In this document: positions 21,241 to 30,799 of the stretch, piece after piece
How positions within the stretch are numbered: the stretch's first letter is position 1
Layout: every line of letters begins with the position of its first letter
DNA from: Piezodorus guildinii
Taxonomy: Eukaryota > Arthropoda > Insecta > Hemiptera > Pentatomidae
Direction: 5' to 3'
Assembly: GCA_023052935.1 (NCBI GenBank)
Contig: CM041295.1
Location: 17,608,880 to 17,672,879, forward strand
Length of the DNA: 64,000 bases
Program-made: the position numbers and the translations under genes
Notes under the pieces: generated by a model
The model's database searches: none
Seen by the model: the letters and a program-made list of their open reading frames with translations, nothing else
What the model was told of the DNA's origin: nothing

Positions 21241-22302
21241 ATGGAATTCAATAAACCCTCGCAATTGGAAGTTAATGTGGATAACCTGTCCGAGAGCTTT
21301 AGAAGATTCCGGACTGAGGTGGAAATTTATTTTGTGGCCACAGAAACTGAGAAAAAATCAAGAGAGGTCCAGGTAGCACGGCTAAAAAACTTGTTGGGAT
21401 CCGAGGGGTTAAAGCTATATTCCACAATAACGACATTAAAGCCAGGTGCAGAAACAGTTAATTTAATTTTAGATGTCCTTGACAAGCATTGTACCCCAAA
21501 GAAAAATGAGACAATGGTGATTCATAAATTTTTTAGTAGGAAGCAAGCAGCAAATGAACCAATTGAACGGTATTTTACGGATCTCAAATCTCTAGTTGCA
21601 CCTTGTGAATTCGGTGACCAGGAGGAAAAATTATTAAAATCCCAAATAATTCTTGGACTTTATGACAAAAGTACTCAAGAAAGACTTTTGAGAGAGGACC
21701 CTTCATTGGAAAAAACTGTTAATTTTTGTAAAACCGTCGAAATGGCAGAGGAAAATTTAAGGATCATCAGGGGACAGGAAGAACGACGGCAGGAAGTCTT
21801 CAAGTTGGCAAGGGCAAGTAACAGCAAAGAGGTGGTAAATAGCAATAATAAACAACAAACTGTAAATAAAAATAAATATATAGATTGCACCCGTTGTGGG
21901 CAGAAGCACTTTAGGTATCGTTGCCCTGCATTTGGCCAAAAATGCTTTAAGTGCAATAAAATGGGTCACTGGGCCATAATGTGTGGCAGAAATTCAAAAC
22001 AAATTGAAAATCTGGGTGTTTCTAACCACAATGAGGCATTTGATGGTGATTTTAGTATCGGAACCATCAAACTAAACCAAATAAACAAAAACAAAAATAG
22101 TCAATGGTTAGAAAATATAGAAATTAACGGCAAAATAATTATATTTAAGTTAGATACAGGTGCTGAAACAAATGTTTTATCATTGAAACTACTGACTGAT
22201 GAGTTAGGAATGGACAGTTCTAATGTCTCCAAAACTACTATTGTGTTGGAGGCATTTGGAGGATACAAAATCAAACCTGTTGGGTTATTAAATTGCAGAT
22301 AG
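21241..22302 (+). CDS. Gypsy Gag-protease (frame ends early in protease)
   Basis: 353 codons from the first ATG after the PBS. Residues about 20-190 are an alpha-helical Gag capsid-like region with a retrotransposon gag signature (HKFFSRKQ, IERYFTDLKSLV). Two zinc knuckles follow: a degenerate C216-C219-H223-C228 and a canonical C235-x2-C238-x4-H243-x4-C248, which bind the RNA genome. An aspartic protease starts at D305-T-G-A, the catalytic loop. The frame stops at 22302 within the protease. The missing part (with IGAQGK and IMGLQTCLDL) is in the -1 frame downstream. Gag and protease fused in one frame is common in this group. I read the stop as a one-base deletion, since no canonical slip heptamer is visible at the junction. 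Confidence 0.9.
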   Translation: MEFNKPSQLEVNVDNLSESFRRFRTEVEIYFVATETEKKSREVQVARLKNLLGSEGLKLYSTITTLKPGAETVNLILDVLDKHCTPKKNETMVIHKFFSRKQAANEPIERYFTDLKSLVAPCEFGDQEEKLLKSQIILGLYDKSTQERLLREDPSLEKTVNFCKTVEMAEENLRIIRGQEERRQEVFKLARASNSKEVVNSNNKQQTVNKNKYIDCTRCGQKHFRYRCPAFGQKCFKCNKMGHWAIMCGRNSKQIENLGVSNHNEAFDGDFSIGTIKLNQINKNKNSQWLENIEINGKIIIFKLDTGAETNVLSLKLLTDELGMDSSNVSKTTIVLEAFGGYKIKPVGLLNCR

Positions 22303-22718
22303 GAGCTCAGGGTAAACGTTGTACAGCGGAATTCATTGTTGTGGAACAAGATGTAGGCTTTCCCATAATGGGACTCCAAACGTGTTTGGATTTAAAGTTA
22401 ATAAAAAAGGTATATAATATTAAGACTACAGACTTATCAGAATTTTTGAAGCAAAATTATGATATTTTTAAGGGTTTAGGTTGTTTTCCAGACTTGTGCT
22501 CATTAAAATTAAAAGAGGGTGCCATTCCAAAATCAAGCCCTGCTCGTAGAGTTCCCTTTAAAATTAAAGATAAATTAAAAGAAACTTTAGTAAATTTGGA
22601 AAAGAATAAGGTTATTGCAAAGGTTGACAGTCCAGGGGAGTGGGTTAACAATATTGTTATAATAGAAAAACAAAGACTCATCATTGCGAATTTGTATAGA
22701 CCCTCAGCAATTAAATAA
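22293..22718 (+). pseudogene. Gypsy protease end and start of RT, displaced frame
   Basis: This open stretch (no ATG start, TTG at 22293 only) supplies the second half of the protease (EFIVVEQDVGFPIMGLQ) and the N-terminal RT fingers (ARRVPFKIKDKLKE, VDSPGEWVNNIVIIEK). It is in a different frame from both gag (frame of 21241) and the rest of pol (22684), which share one frame. The element therefore carries a -1 then a compensating +1 shift, near 22285-22302 and 22660-22690. It cannot be expressed separately. Confidence 0.85.
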
Positions 22719-25299
22719 ATACCTTATTAGAGATTATTATGAAATTCCAACAATGGAGGATATTGCGGTGAAACTTGAAAATAAAAAAGTTTTTTGCCTT
22801 TTCGATTTAAAACAGGGCTTCCATCAACTGCTTTTGGATGAGGCTTCGAGTAATATGTGCTCATTTAGTACACCTTTTGGTACTTATAAATATCTTAGAG
22901 CACCATTTGGTTTGTCAGTATTGCCTGAATTGTTCCAAAAATTGACCCAAAAGTATTTTGGTCATTTACAGGGAGTAATAGTTTACTTTGATGATATCCT
23001 GTGTGCTGCAGACTCTGAGGAAGAATTACAGGGCATTGTGGACAATGTTATGAGTGTGGCTCGAAAATATAATATTAGATTCAATCCTGAAAAAGTTCAG
23101 TATTTTGTTAAAGAGGTTAAATTTTTGGGATCTTTGTTTAATGAAAAGGGGCATAGGCCGGATCCTGATCGTATACGTGTTATTAAGGAATTAAAAGCAC
23201 CTAATAGTGTCAAGGAATTGCAGAAAATGTTGGGAGTGGTGAATTTTTTGCGTAGCCACTTACCTAACCTATCACAGGTGTTATCTCCTTTCCGACTGTT
23301 ACTAAAAAAGGGTTCAGAATGGTTATGGACTTCATATCATGATGAGAAGTTCCTTGAATTAAAAGAGCTTATTGGAAATGCCACACTATTGAGGTCATTT
23401 GATCCTACTAAACCGGTGGAAATCCAAGCTGATGCCAGCAAGGATGCCCTAGGGTGTGCACTTTTTCAGGAGGGTAAACCCATTCTTTTCGCTAGCAGGT
23501 CATTAACCGATTGCGAGTGCAACTATGCACAGATCGAAAAGGAAATGCTTTCTATTGTGTATGCATTCACAAAATTTCATAAATATGTTTACGGTCATAT
23601 TAGCGTTACTGTTTTTTCTGATCATTCCCCTCTAACATCGATTTTTTCAAAGGATATAAATAAGATAGTCAATAGTAGAATAAAACGAATGAGATTGAAG
23701 CTGTTACCTTATCAGTTCGAGTTAAAATACCTTCCGGGAAAATATATGTACATAGCAGATTTTTTGTCCCGTAATTTTGTAAAATCTGACTCTAATGATG
23801 ATCCATCTATGCTGGAGAGGGTGCATTGTTTAGGAGCTACGATAAATTTCACGGAGGATAAATATTCTCAATTTGTGGTAGAAACCCAAAAAGACTCGTC
23901 TCTTTCACAGATAGCTGAATTCTATCATAATGGATGGCCATCGAAGCTGAAATCATCTGTGACTCCCGAAGTAGTTCATTTTTATAAGCTTCGTAATAAT
24001 ATTTTTGAAGAAAATGGTTTATTTTATCTGGAGAATAGGTTAATTGTCCCAGCTGCGTTAAGGCGTTTTATTTTAAGTCTATTGCATGAGACCCATTTAG
24101 GATTAAACAAAATAAAGAGCACTGTAAAAAATTTTTTTTATTGGCCAGGAATAATGTCAGATATTACTAATTTGGTCTCAAGTTGTATTGTGTGCCAAAC
24201 CTTTCAACGGAGTAAAATAAAAGAAGAGCTGCTACCTCATGATATTCCGAATATCCCATTTTATAAGGTCGGGCTTGACATAGCTGAATTTGGCAGGAAT
24301 TTTTTTTTAATCCTTGTTGATTACTACTCTAGATGGGTGGAAGTAATCTCAATAAAAGATAAATCGAGTGCAACTATCATAGAATCACTCAAGCCTATTT
24401 TTGCAAGATTTGGCATTCCAAGGATCATTATTGCAGATAACAACCCTTTTGGCTCAGCCGAGTTTAAAAATTTCGGGCAGAAATGGGCTACAGAAATTAA
24501 AACAGTAAGCCCTCATTATCCTCAGAGCAATGGCCTTGCAGAAAAGTACGTTGGTATTGTCAAATCTATGTTAAAAAAATGTCAGGTTAGTGGCCAAGAT
24601 TTTAATTTATACCTTCTAAATTACAGAAACTCACCAGTAGCAGGTTTAACTAGTTCTCCTGCTCAATTATTAATGTGTAGACACCTAAGAACCAAATTAC
24701 CAATTCGCAATGATGACCTTCTTCCAAAACCTGCCATAAATAATAATAGTAGTATGCAAAAAGATAAGCAAAAAACTGTATATGACAAGAATTCTAAATC
24801 TCCCGATAATTTTGTTCCTCGTGAACCTGTGTTGATTCAAAACAAATTTACGAAATTATGGTCTCCGGGGTTCATTGTAAAAAAATTAGATTTCCGATCT
24901 TACATAGTTGATATCGATGGGAAACAGTTTAGGAGAAATTCTAGGTTTATTAGAAAATTCAAAGAACAACCATTTTCTGAGATAGCTTTAAATAGGGATG
25001 ATATAAATTTTCAACCCCAGCTAGCTAAAACTAATCACAATGATTTAGAGTTATCTGAAATGAATAGTGATGATGATTTAGAAAATGGGGATAACCTAAA
25101 TGTAACAGCTGAGGATAGTTTGGGTAGTGAGGGGAGAGATAATGCTGATAATAATTTTGTAGATCAGCTGATGCGCTCGATGATAACAGTCATATGTTAC
25201 ATCGTCTCTCAGATTTTTGCTTTTTTCAGTAGGAATTCGCTTGAATTCGGTCTGGAGAACATCACTAGACCTCAGGAATACTACGGCAGTGAATATTAG
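22684..25299 (+). CDS. Gypsy Pol: RT, RNase H, integrase (3' end interrupted by LINE)
   Basis: Copies the RNA genome to DNA and integrates it. The RT palm carries the catalytic YFDD at residues 101-104 (most Gypsy elements have a smaller residue at the second position) after FLFDLKQGFHQ-like and APFGLS motifs. RNase H follows with D250 (DASKDALG), E286 and D313. Integrase has the zinc motif H468/H471-C501/C504 and the triad D532 (LDIAEF), D585 (ADNNPFG) and E620 (GLAEKYV). The usual D-N-G in the second motif reads D-N-N. There is no ATG at the start because the frame is displaced upstream. Codons after about 25162 are LINE 5' UTR. The original last ~25 codons lie at 29766-29841. Confidence 0.92.
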   Translation: MRICIDPQQLNKYLIRDYYEIPTMEDIAVKLENKKVFCLFDLKQGFHQLLLDEASSNMCSFSTPFGTYKYLRAPFGLSVLPELFQKLTQKYFGHLQGVIVYFDDILCAADSEEELQGIVDNVMSVARKYNIRFNPEKVQYFVKEVKFLGSLFNEKGHRPDPDRIRVIKELKAPNSVKELQKMLGVVNFLRSHLPNLSQVLSPFRLLLKKGSEWLWTSYHDEKFLELKELIGNATLLRSFDPTKPVEIQADASKDALGCALFQEGKPILFASRSLTDCECNYAQIEKEMLSIVYAFTKFHKYVYGHISVTVFSDHSPLTSIFSKDINKIVNSRIKRMRLKLLPYQFELKYLPGKYMYIADFLSRNFVKSDSNDDPSMLERVHCLGATINFTEDKYSQFVVETQKDSSLSQIAEFYHNGWPSKLKSSVTPEVVHFYKLRNNIFEENGLFYLENRLIVPAALRRFILSLLHETHLGLNKIKSTVKNFFYWPGIMSDITNLVSSCIVCQTFQRSKIKEELLPHDIPNIPFYKVGLDIAEFGRNFFLILVDYYSRWVEVISIKDKSSATIIESLKPIFARFGIPRIIIADNNPFGSAEFKNFGQKWATEIKTVSPHYPQSNGLAEKYVGIVKSMLKKCQVSGQDFNLYLLNYRNSPVAGLTSSPAQLLMCRHLRTKLPIRNDDLLPKPAINNNSSMQKDKQKTVYDKNSKSPDNFVPREPVLIQNKFTKLWSPGFIVKKLDFRSYIVDIDGKQFRRNSRFIRKFKEQPFSEIALNRDDINFQPQLAKTNHNDLELSEMNSDDDLENGDNLNVTAEDSLGSEGRDNADNNFVDQLMRSMITVICYIVSQIFAFFSRNSLEFGLENITRPQEYYGSEY

Positions 25300-25484
25300 A
25301 GACATTTCGGTAAGCAAAGTTATAATTTACTTTGTACAATCACGAAAAAGTGAAAGGAGGGTCACTGATCAGCTGATTGCCGCTAGCTCGGCAAGCTCGG
25401 GCTTGCTTTTCTTTTACTTATCTTTCTTTTATCTTTAATTCTTATCTCATTATTTATTTATTATTATTATTATTTTCTTGATCA
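25163..25484 (+). promoter_or_regulatory. Jockey copy A 5' UTR / presumed internal promoter
   Basis: Aligns with 40816-41126 of copy B: both hold GCTTTTTTCAG/GCTTTTTCAG, AACATCAC(T/C)AG and a GGTAAG splice-donor-like word (25310 and 40969). Jockey elements are transcribed from a promoter inside the 5' UTR, so this conserved block is the likely promoter. No TATA box is apparent. Confidence 0.6.
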
Positions 25485-26801
25485 ATGAGATATTTTCATC
25501 AAGTCATGTCCTCAAAGTCTGCAAGTAAAAGATCTAGATCTGCAGGTTCAAACTCGTCTCCCACAAAACAGAGACCCCGCCGTGAACAAAATAAAAAAAT
25601 GATTCCACCAGCGAACACGTCAGCTACCTCATTAGGATCTGAACCACAGCCCAGCACATCATCACAAGGAATAACTGATGAATCCCCGTTTTTTACACCG
25701 AATCCATTTCAAATCCTCCAAAATGAAAAAGAAACCATGGAATCTTCTCCTATACCCAGGGAACCACTACCTCCACCAATATTTGTTAAGAATATTAAAA
25801 ATTTTAAACTTATGTGTGCGCATTTAAACAAAGTAACTGATCCTAATAGTTATTATTGTATAAGTAGAACCAATGATACTAAAATATCTCCGACTACTGC
25901 TGAAACCTACAGAAAGATTGTGAAATATCTGACTGAGACCAAAGCTGACTTTCATACTTATCAGCTGCGCCAGGAGAGAGCATTAAGGGTCGTAATCAGA
26001 AACCTACATTCCTCAACACCCGTTGAAGCTATCAAAGAAGAACTGACAGAACTAGGATTCCAAGTGAGGCAAGTCACCAACGTTCTAAAAGATAAAAGTC
26101 CACTACCTCTATTCTTCGTGGACTTGGAACCATCAGCAGGAGTCGAAAATATCTATGACCTCAGTAGACTCTACTATACCCGTGTAAAGGTTGAAAAACC
26201 ATTCACAAAGAAAGACATTGTTCAGTGCCATAACTGTCAGGCATATGGTCATACCAGAAGTTATTGCCATCACATACCACGCTGTGTGAAATGCGGTGAA
26301 CAGCATAAAACAGAAGAATGTACAAGATCAAGATCTACACCCGCTGTATGTGCTCTGTGCCTCAAGGACCACCCGGCTAACTACAAGGGATGTGAAATCT
26401 ACAAGAAACTCCGAACCAGATACCAAAAACCTCAGGATACGAATGAAACAGCTGCACCAACCAGAAGCAGAAGAGAACCATCTAAACTTGTAAATTCTAA
26501 CGTGTCATTTGCCCACTTGCTTGGAGGTGGAAACCAGAATCATGAAGTCGAGGCACTGCCGGAACAACGTTTTCCTCAACAATCTCAATCTATTGTACAA
26601 CAATCTACTTCTCAAAGTTTACCTAATCTTCAAAAAACTCCTCAACATCAAATTCCTCATATCCCTTCACCATCAAACGTCACAGATCTTACCAGTCTAA
26701 TGACATCGTTCATCTCCGAAATGAAATCTCTTGTTATGCCGCTTATATCACTCCTTACAAATCTAGTATCAAATTTAATCCCTGCCTTGAAAAATCCTTA
26801 A
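25485..26801 (+). CDS. Jockey ORF1 protein (copy A), nucleic-acid-binding Gag-like
   Basis: 438 codons, intact. ORF1 proteins of Jockey LINEs bind the element RNA and carry it to the nucleus. The N-terminus is Ser/Arg/Lys-rich (KSASKRSRSAG). Residues about 100-240 form the domain that precedes the knuckles in Jockey/I ORF1 proteins, with TYQLRQERALRVVIRNLH. Three Cys/His knuckles follow at about residues 248-305 (C-x2-C-x4-H-x4-C starting CHNCQAYGH, then RCVKCGEQH, then VCALCLKDH). The C-terminus is Gln/Pro-rich and ends in a hydrophobic stretch (MTSFISEMKSLVMPLISLL). The start could instead be the ATG seven codons later (MSSK), which copy B also has. The TAA stop is immediately followed by the ATG of ORF2. 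Confidence 0.93.
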   Translation: MRYFHQVMSSKSASKRSRSAGSNSSPTKQRPRREQNKKMIPPANTSATSLGSEPQPSTSSQGITDESPFFTPNPFQILQNEKETMESSPIPREPLPPPIFVKNIKNFKLMCAHLNKVTDPNSYYCISRTNDTKISPTTAETYRKIVKYLTETKADFHTYQLRQERALRVVIRNLHSSTPVEAIKEELTELGFQVRQVTNVLKDKSPLPLFFVDLEPSAGVENIYDLSRLYYTRVKVEKPFTKKDIVQCHNCQAYGHTRSYCHHIPRCVKCGEQHKTEECTRSRSTPAVCALCLKDHPANYKGCEIYKKLRTRYQKPQDTNETAAPTRSRREPSKLVNSNVSFAHLLGGGNQNHEVEALPEQRFPQQSQSIVQQSTSQSLPNLQKTPQHQIPHIPSPSNVTDLTSLMTSFISEMKSLVMPLISLLTNLVSNLIPALKNP

Positions 26802-29486
26802 ATGAATTCACCTAACTCCTTATCCATTCTCCTTTGGAATGCGAATGGTGTTAGAAATCATACTGACGAACTGACAGCGTTGTTGCAAGACAAAACAATC
26901 GATGTTGCACTTATAACTGAAACAAGACTAACCACTAAACAGTACTTCAAAATACCGCAGTATATGACATACCGTACTGACCATCCAGACGGCAAAGCCC
27001 ATGCCGGTTCTGCTATCATTGTCCACCAATCCCTCTCTCATCATTTACTCCCACTTCCCACCTATGATTTCCTACAAGCCACAGCAATAGTAATCAAGAC
27101 TTTTTCCTTTCCGGTAACCCTCACATCTGCATATTGCCCTCCTAAACATTCCATTTCCAATTCCGAATTTGTATCCATCCTGGATTCCTTAGGAAATTGC
27201 TTCATTCTGGGTGCAGACTTAAACGCCAAGCATCAGCAGTGGGGTTCCAGAACCACGAATTCTCGGGGACGAAATTTGCTGTCTGCACTTAACTCCCGAA
27301 ATTTTAATATCCTGCCTCCTGACTCCCCTACCTACTGGCCAACCGATCCTAACCGCAATCCTGACATCCTCGACTTCTTTATCCACAGCGGATTAGGCTC
27401 CCTCAACTTGTCTGTAACTCGCCTTGATGAACTATCCTCAGACCATAGTCCACTGATCCTAAAAGTATCTCTCACTCCAATTCCAAAACCCATTCCACCA
27501 TCATTCATCCGAGGCCCTGTCAACTGGTACCTTTTCCGCCAAATCCTAACCGATAATATTGACCTCAGAGTAACCCTCAAAACCCCAGATGACCTAGATA
27601 ATTCCGTCTATTCCTTTACCACCGCCATCCAACAAGCTGTCTGGACTGCCTCCTCTCCTAAACACTCCAATATAAATCCTCACCAAAATCATTTTCCACA
27701 ACATATTATAGACCTCATCCATACCAAACGCCGAGCAAGATCATTATGGCAGCGCACCCGACACCCAACAGATCGCCGCTCCTATAACCTCTATTGTAGA
27801 CAATTGAAGAGGGAGTTGGCGACCTTCCGTTCCCAGTCCTTTAATTCCTACCTCTCCTCTCTATCAGCTCGTGATAATTCCCTGTGGAATATCACGAAAA
27901 AGATCCTAAAATACCATCAAGTTTCCCATCCTCTCCGACGTTGTGATGACTCCTGGGCTGCGTCTGATGAAGATAAAGCCGAGGAATTCGCCACACACCT
28001 CTCCAAAGTTTTCACTCCTCACCCGGAATCCCACGCCAATCACACCGCAACAGTGCAAGACTTTCTTATGTCACCAATTCCACTTTCCCTACCTCCTAAA
28101 GCTATTAATCCCTCTGAGGTCAAATATCTTCTCCAAAAACTGACCCTCCGTAAATCTCCTGGACACGATCTCCTTACTCCCCAGATCCTCCGACAACTTC
28201 CGCAGAAAGCTGTTATATTCCTTACTTATATTTACAACTGCATCCTACGCACCACCTATTTTCCTCTGTTATGGAAACATTCCACTATCATTCTTTTTCT
28301 AAAACCAGGCAAACCTTCCAACAACACTTCATCCTACAGGCCTATTAGTCTACTCCCCATCCTCTCAAAAATCTTCGAAAGGCTTCTTCTTAAACGTATC
28401 CTACCCATATTAGAATCTCAAAATCTTCCTTCCCATCAGTTTGGATTCCGTCCTCAGCATTCCACAGTTCAACAGGGGCTCCGAGTTGTAGACCATATTT
28501 CCTCAGCTCTTGAATGCAAAGAGTATTGTTCTGGTGCGTTTCTGGACATTGCGCAAGCTTTTGACCGGGTATGGCACACTGGATTACTCTTCAAGCTGAA
28601 AACCCATTTACCCCAGTCTCTATACCTCATTCTCCGATCCTATCTCTCAAACCGTTCCTTCCGCGTTCGCTGTGGTGTAGAATTTTCTAACCTTTATCCC
28701 GTTGAGGCCGGTGTTCCTCAAGGCAGCGTCTTGGGACCCGTCCTCTACATCCTTTACACTGCTGATATTCCTACACATCCTGATACCTTTCTGGCAACTT
28801 TTGCAGACGACACCGCCATCCTATCATCCAGTTCCAATCCTGAAACAGCATCCTTAAACCTGCAAAGACACCTTTCTCTTATCGAAGACTGGTGTAATGC
28901 TTGGCGCATTAAGGTGAACGAAGCCAAATGCAAACACGTAACCTTCACTCTTCGACGAAACTCCTGTCCGCCAGTTTACTTCAATTCCATTCCAATTCCT
29001 CCTTCAGATACAGTCCGGTATCTTGGCTTACTATTAGACAAAAGATTGACTTGGAACCCACATACAAGACTTAAAAGACAAGAACTCAACCGACGATTCG
29101 GACAGTTATACCGACTACTCAACAGAAAATCTGAACTTACAGCTGACAACAAATTATTAATCTACAAGACAATACTGAAGCCCATTTGGACCTACGGACT
29201 TGAACTGTGGGGGACAGCTAAACGTACTAACATCAAACGCATTCAATCCTTTCAATCCAAAGTCCTCCGTACAATAGTAAATGCTCCTTATTATGTCTCC
29301 AACTATACCTTGCACCACGACCTTAATGTTCCATTTATTTCAGACCTAATTCCATCCAAATTTTCCAAATTCCACCAGAACCTATTTCATCATCCTAATC
29401 CTCTAGCTCAATCCCTATCCAGCTCCACTCATCCATACAACCCACCTAGAAGGTTGAAACGGCAGTGGCCCCGCGACCTGTTGTAA
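26802..29486 (+). CDS. Jockey ORF2: endonuclease-reverse transcriptase (copy A)
   Basis: 894 codons, intact. Residues 1-225 are an AP-endonuclease-like domain that nicks target DNA: LLWNANG at the N-terminus, catalytic E in ALITETRL near residue 40, GADLNAK, and SSDHSP near 210. The RT follows: LLTPQILRQ, SYRPISLLPILSKIFERLL, HQFGFRPQHST, LDIAQAFDRVWH, VPQGSVLGP, and the catalytic F667-A-D-D670. The C-terminus has the thumb segment RYLGLLLDKRLTWNPH and the conserved KPIWTYGLELWG. No RNase H. The ATG is directly adjacent to the ORF1 stop (TAAATG), so translation probably depends on termination-reinitiation from ORF1. Use of C-rich codons (CTC, TCC, ACC) contrasts with the AT-rich surroundings. 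Confidence 0.95.
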   Translation: MNSPNSLSILLWNANGVRNHTDELTALLQDKTIDVALITETRLTTKQYFKIPQYMTYRTDHPDGKAHAGSAIIVHQSLSHHLLPLPTYDFLQATAIVIKTFSFPVTLTSAYCPPKHSISNSEFVSILDSLGNCFILGADLNAKHQQWGSRTTNSRGRNLLSALNSRNFNILPPDSPTYWPTDPNRNPDILDFFIHSGLGSLNLSVTRLDELSSDHSPLILKVSLTPIPKPIPPSFIRGPVNWYLFRQILTDNIDLRVTLKTPDDLDNSVYSFTTAIQQAVWTASSPKHSNINPHQNHFPQHIIDLIHTKRRARSLWQRTRHPTDRRSYNLYCRQLKRELATFRSQSFNSYLSSLSARDNSLWNITKKILKYHQVSHPLRRCDDSWAASDEDKAEEFATHLSKVFTPHPESHANHTATVQDFLMSPIPLSLPPKAINPSEVKYLLQKLTLRKSPGHDLLTPQILRQLPQKAVIFLTYIYNCILRTTYFPLLWKHSTIILFLKPGKPSNNTSSYRPISLLPILSKIFERLLLKRILPILESQNLPSHQFGFRPQHSTVQQGLRVVDHISSALECKEYCSGAFLDIAQAFDRVWHTGLLFKLKTHLPQSLYLILRSYLSNRSFRVRCGVEFSNLYPVEAGVPQGSVLGPVLYILYTADIPTHPDTFLATFADDTAILSSSSNPETASLNLQRHLSLIEDWCNAWRIKVNEAKCKHVTFTLRRNSCPPVYFNSIPIPPSDTVRYLGLLLDKRLTWNPHTRLKRQELNRRFGQLYRLLNRKSELTADNKLLIYKTILKPIWTYGLELWGTAKRTNIKRIQSFQSKVLRTIVNAPYYVSNYTLHHDLNVPFISDLIPSKFSKFHQNLFHHPNPLAQSLSSSTHPYNPPRRLKRQWPRDLL

Positions 29487-29753
29487 ATACATTGGAGTTC
29501 TAGCACTGGCTAGATTCTCCACTCAATGTGATGTACGTATGAGTGTGTGTATGTGTATATAGGTATAAGTGAATTCTTGACTATTGTATTGATTCATTAT
29601 TGTGTATATATTTTATTGTAATTTTATTCCGTGTAAATATTGTATGAATGTAGTATGTATGATATCTTTCAGCACTACTATTAATGTCCAAATTGGGACA
29701 GATTGTAATTTTACTGAATAAAAATTGTTGTTGTTGAAAAAAAAAAAAAAAAA
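29487..29753 (+). other. Jockey copy A 3' UTR and poly(A)
   Basis: The ~250-bp tail ends AATAAAAATTGTTGTTGTTG then A17. Its distal part (TATGATATCTTTCAGCACTA, AATTGGGACAGATTG) is the sequence found in the fragments at 6487-6590 and 33598-34101. It differs from the copy B tail after the first ~60 bp, so the two copies belong to different tail subfamilies. Confidence 0.85.
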
Positions 29754-29765
29754 ATAATTTTGTAG

Positions 29766-30111
29766 TTAACCATGAAGGTTATGAAGGTTACCAAACTATG
29801 TCAGGAAGAATAATAAGAAGGCCTGTAAGATTTCCAGATTGAAGACACTTGTCAGTCTCTGTCTAAAACTGTTAATTTTTGTAAATTACTTAGATTAGTG
29901 TTTATATTTTATTGTATCTTATATTATGTTGTGTTCTTGATTTATGTTTGCTGTATATAGGTGTATTGTTTTTTTTTGTATATTTAATCAATGTTTCCTG
30001 TATTTGTATTATATTAGATATTAGTATTGTATTATGTTTCTTAGAGCTATAATATCCATATTATTTATTTTGTAAATTTTTAGTTAGTGTATCAATACTT
30101 AAAGGGGAGGA
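29766..30111 (+). other. Remainder of Gypsy pol end, 3' noncoding region and polypurine tract
   Basis: After the LINE target duplicate, the Gypsy reading frame continues for about 25 codons to a TGA at about 29839-29841. An AT-rich noncoding stretch follows, and the polypurine tract AAAGGGGAGGA (30101-30111) abuts the 3' LTR. The tract primes plus-strand DNA synthesis. Confidence 0.8.
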
Positions 30112-30255
30112 TGTTTAGATATAGTCACATGGCAAAAGCTCCCATATGTTTAATGAGCTGGAGGTTGCAGTTCAAAGTGGATTATGTTACATGTTATGTG
30201 TTAAATTATAATAAATTATTTTGATATGTCTAATCTTCCAATATAAATTTAAACA
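30112..30255 (+). repeat. 3' LTR of Gypsy element
   Basis: 144 bp, identical by eye to the 5' LTR, beginning TGTTTAGATATAG after the polypurine tract and ending TTTAAACA before the AACAT duplicate. Confidence 0.95.
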
Positions 30256-30781
30256 AACATTACTAAACTTTTTTTTTTCTCATTTAGTTGGCGACAAAGC
30301 TAGTTCAACACGTTTATATACCTGTTTCGTATCAATGCATACAAAATGAAACGGGTAATTTTATCAAATCTACAAAATTGAAGGTACTTAGGTGGAAGAA
30401 ATATCGGTATTTAAGACTATTTCAATCAGAACGATACCTACATGCTTTTAAAGGACATTGAATATTACATCAATCAAGCGATAATATTTAAAATCGTAAG
30501 AGCCATTGGTTAATAATGGCTCTCCTATTTCATAGATTTTTGTGATAAAAGTTTCCGTAATCTGAGGTACTACAACTTTTTCACAAAACTGCATACACCT
30601 TTCCGAAGTGAGAAATTTTAATTTTAAGAAACTTATCATTTTCCAGCTGGACACCACACAGACACACACGATGACATTTTTCTGAGACTTTATTGTTTGG
30701 ATTCAATAGACCTTAAAACTTGTATTTCCAGTGAAAACTGGAATTTGAAAATTTTCACGATCGCAGTACTTTCCCTTACTA
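30256..30781 (+). repeat. R repeat, right part, split by the Gypsy element
   Basis: Continues the copy begun at 20925: CTCATTTAGTTGGCGAC, CTACAAAATTGAAGGTACTT, ATTTCAATCAGAACGATACC, then the CA tract and the terminus CGATCGCAGTACTTTCCC with TTACTATA. Confidence 0.8.
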
Positions 30782-30799
30782 TATGGTTCATAAAAAAAG

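Larger units (their letters stand above)
25163..29753 (+). mobile_element. Full-length Jockey-type LINE, copy A
   Basis: Non-LTR retrotransposon with a 322-bp 5' UTR, ORF1, ORF2, ~250-bp 3' UTR and a poly(A) of about 17. The 12-13-bp duplication ATAATTTTGTAG flanks it (25151-25162 and 29754-29765), interrupting the Gypsy pol gene. Both frames are open from end to end, so this copy could be active. It has no RNase H domain, which fits the Jockey clade. Copy B (40816-45638) is a close relative. Orientation is the same as the host element. Confidence 0.95.
21039..30255 (+). mobile_element. Ty3/Gypsy LTR retrotransposon with nested Jockey element
   Basis: The two 144-bp LTRs (21039-21182, 30112-30255) are identical by eye and flanked by a perfect AACAT 5-bp duplication (21034-21038, 30256-30260). 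The order is LTR, PBS, gag-protease, RT-RNase H-integrase, polypurine tract, LTR: the Metaviridae (Gypsy) order with integrase last. No env frame is present. Without the LINE (25163-29753) and its target duplication the element would be about 4.6 kb. Two single-base shifts split pol, so despite the young LTRs this copy is probably not autonomous, unless the shifts are sequence errors. Confidence 0.95.

Noticed and set aside
22285..22302. Programmed -1 frameshift between gag-protease and pol in the Gypsy element
   Set aside because: The junction falls inside the protease fold and has no X XXY YYZ heptamer. A second compensating shift follows, so mutation or sequence error is more likely.
21039..30255. 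Gypsy element with a captured extra gene (25485-29486) as a novel hybrid
   Set aside because: The extra frames are a complete Jockey LINE with its own poly(A) and target duplication, so this is simple nesting and not gene capture.
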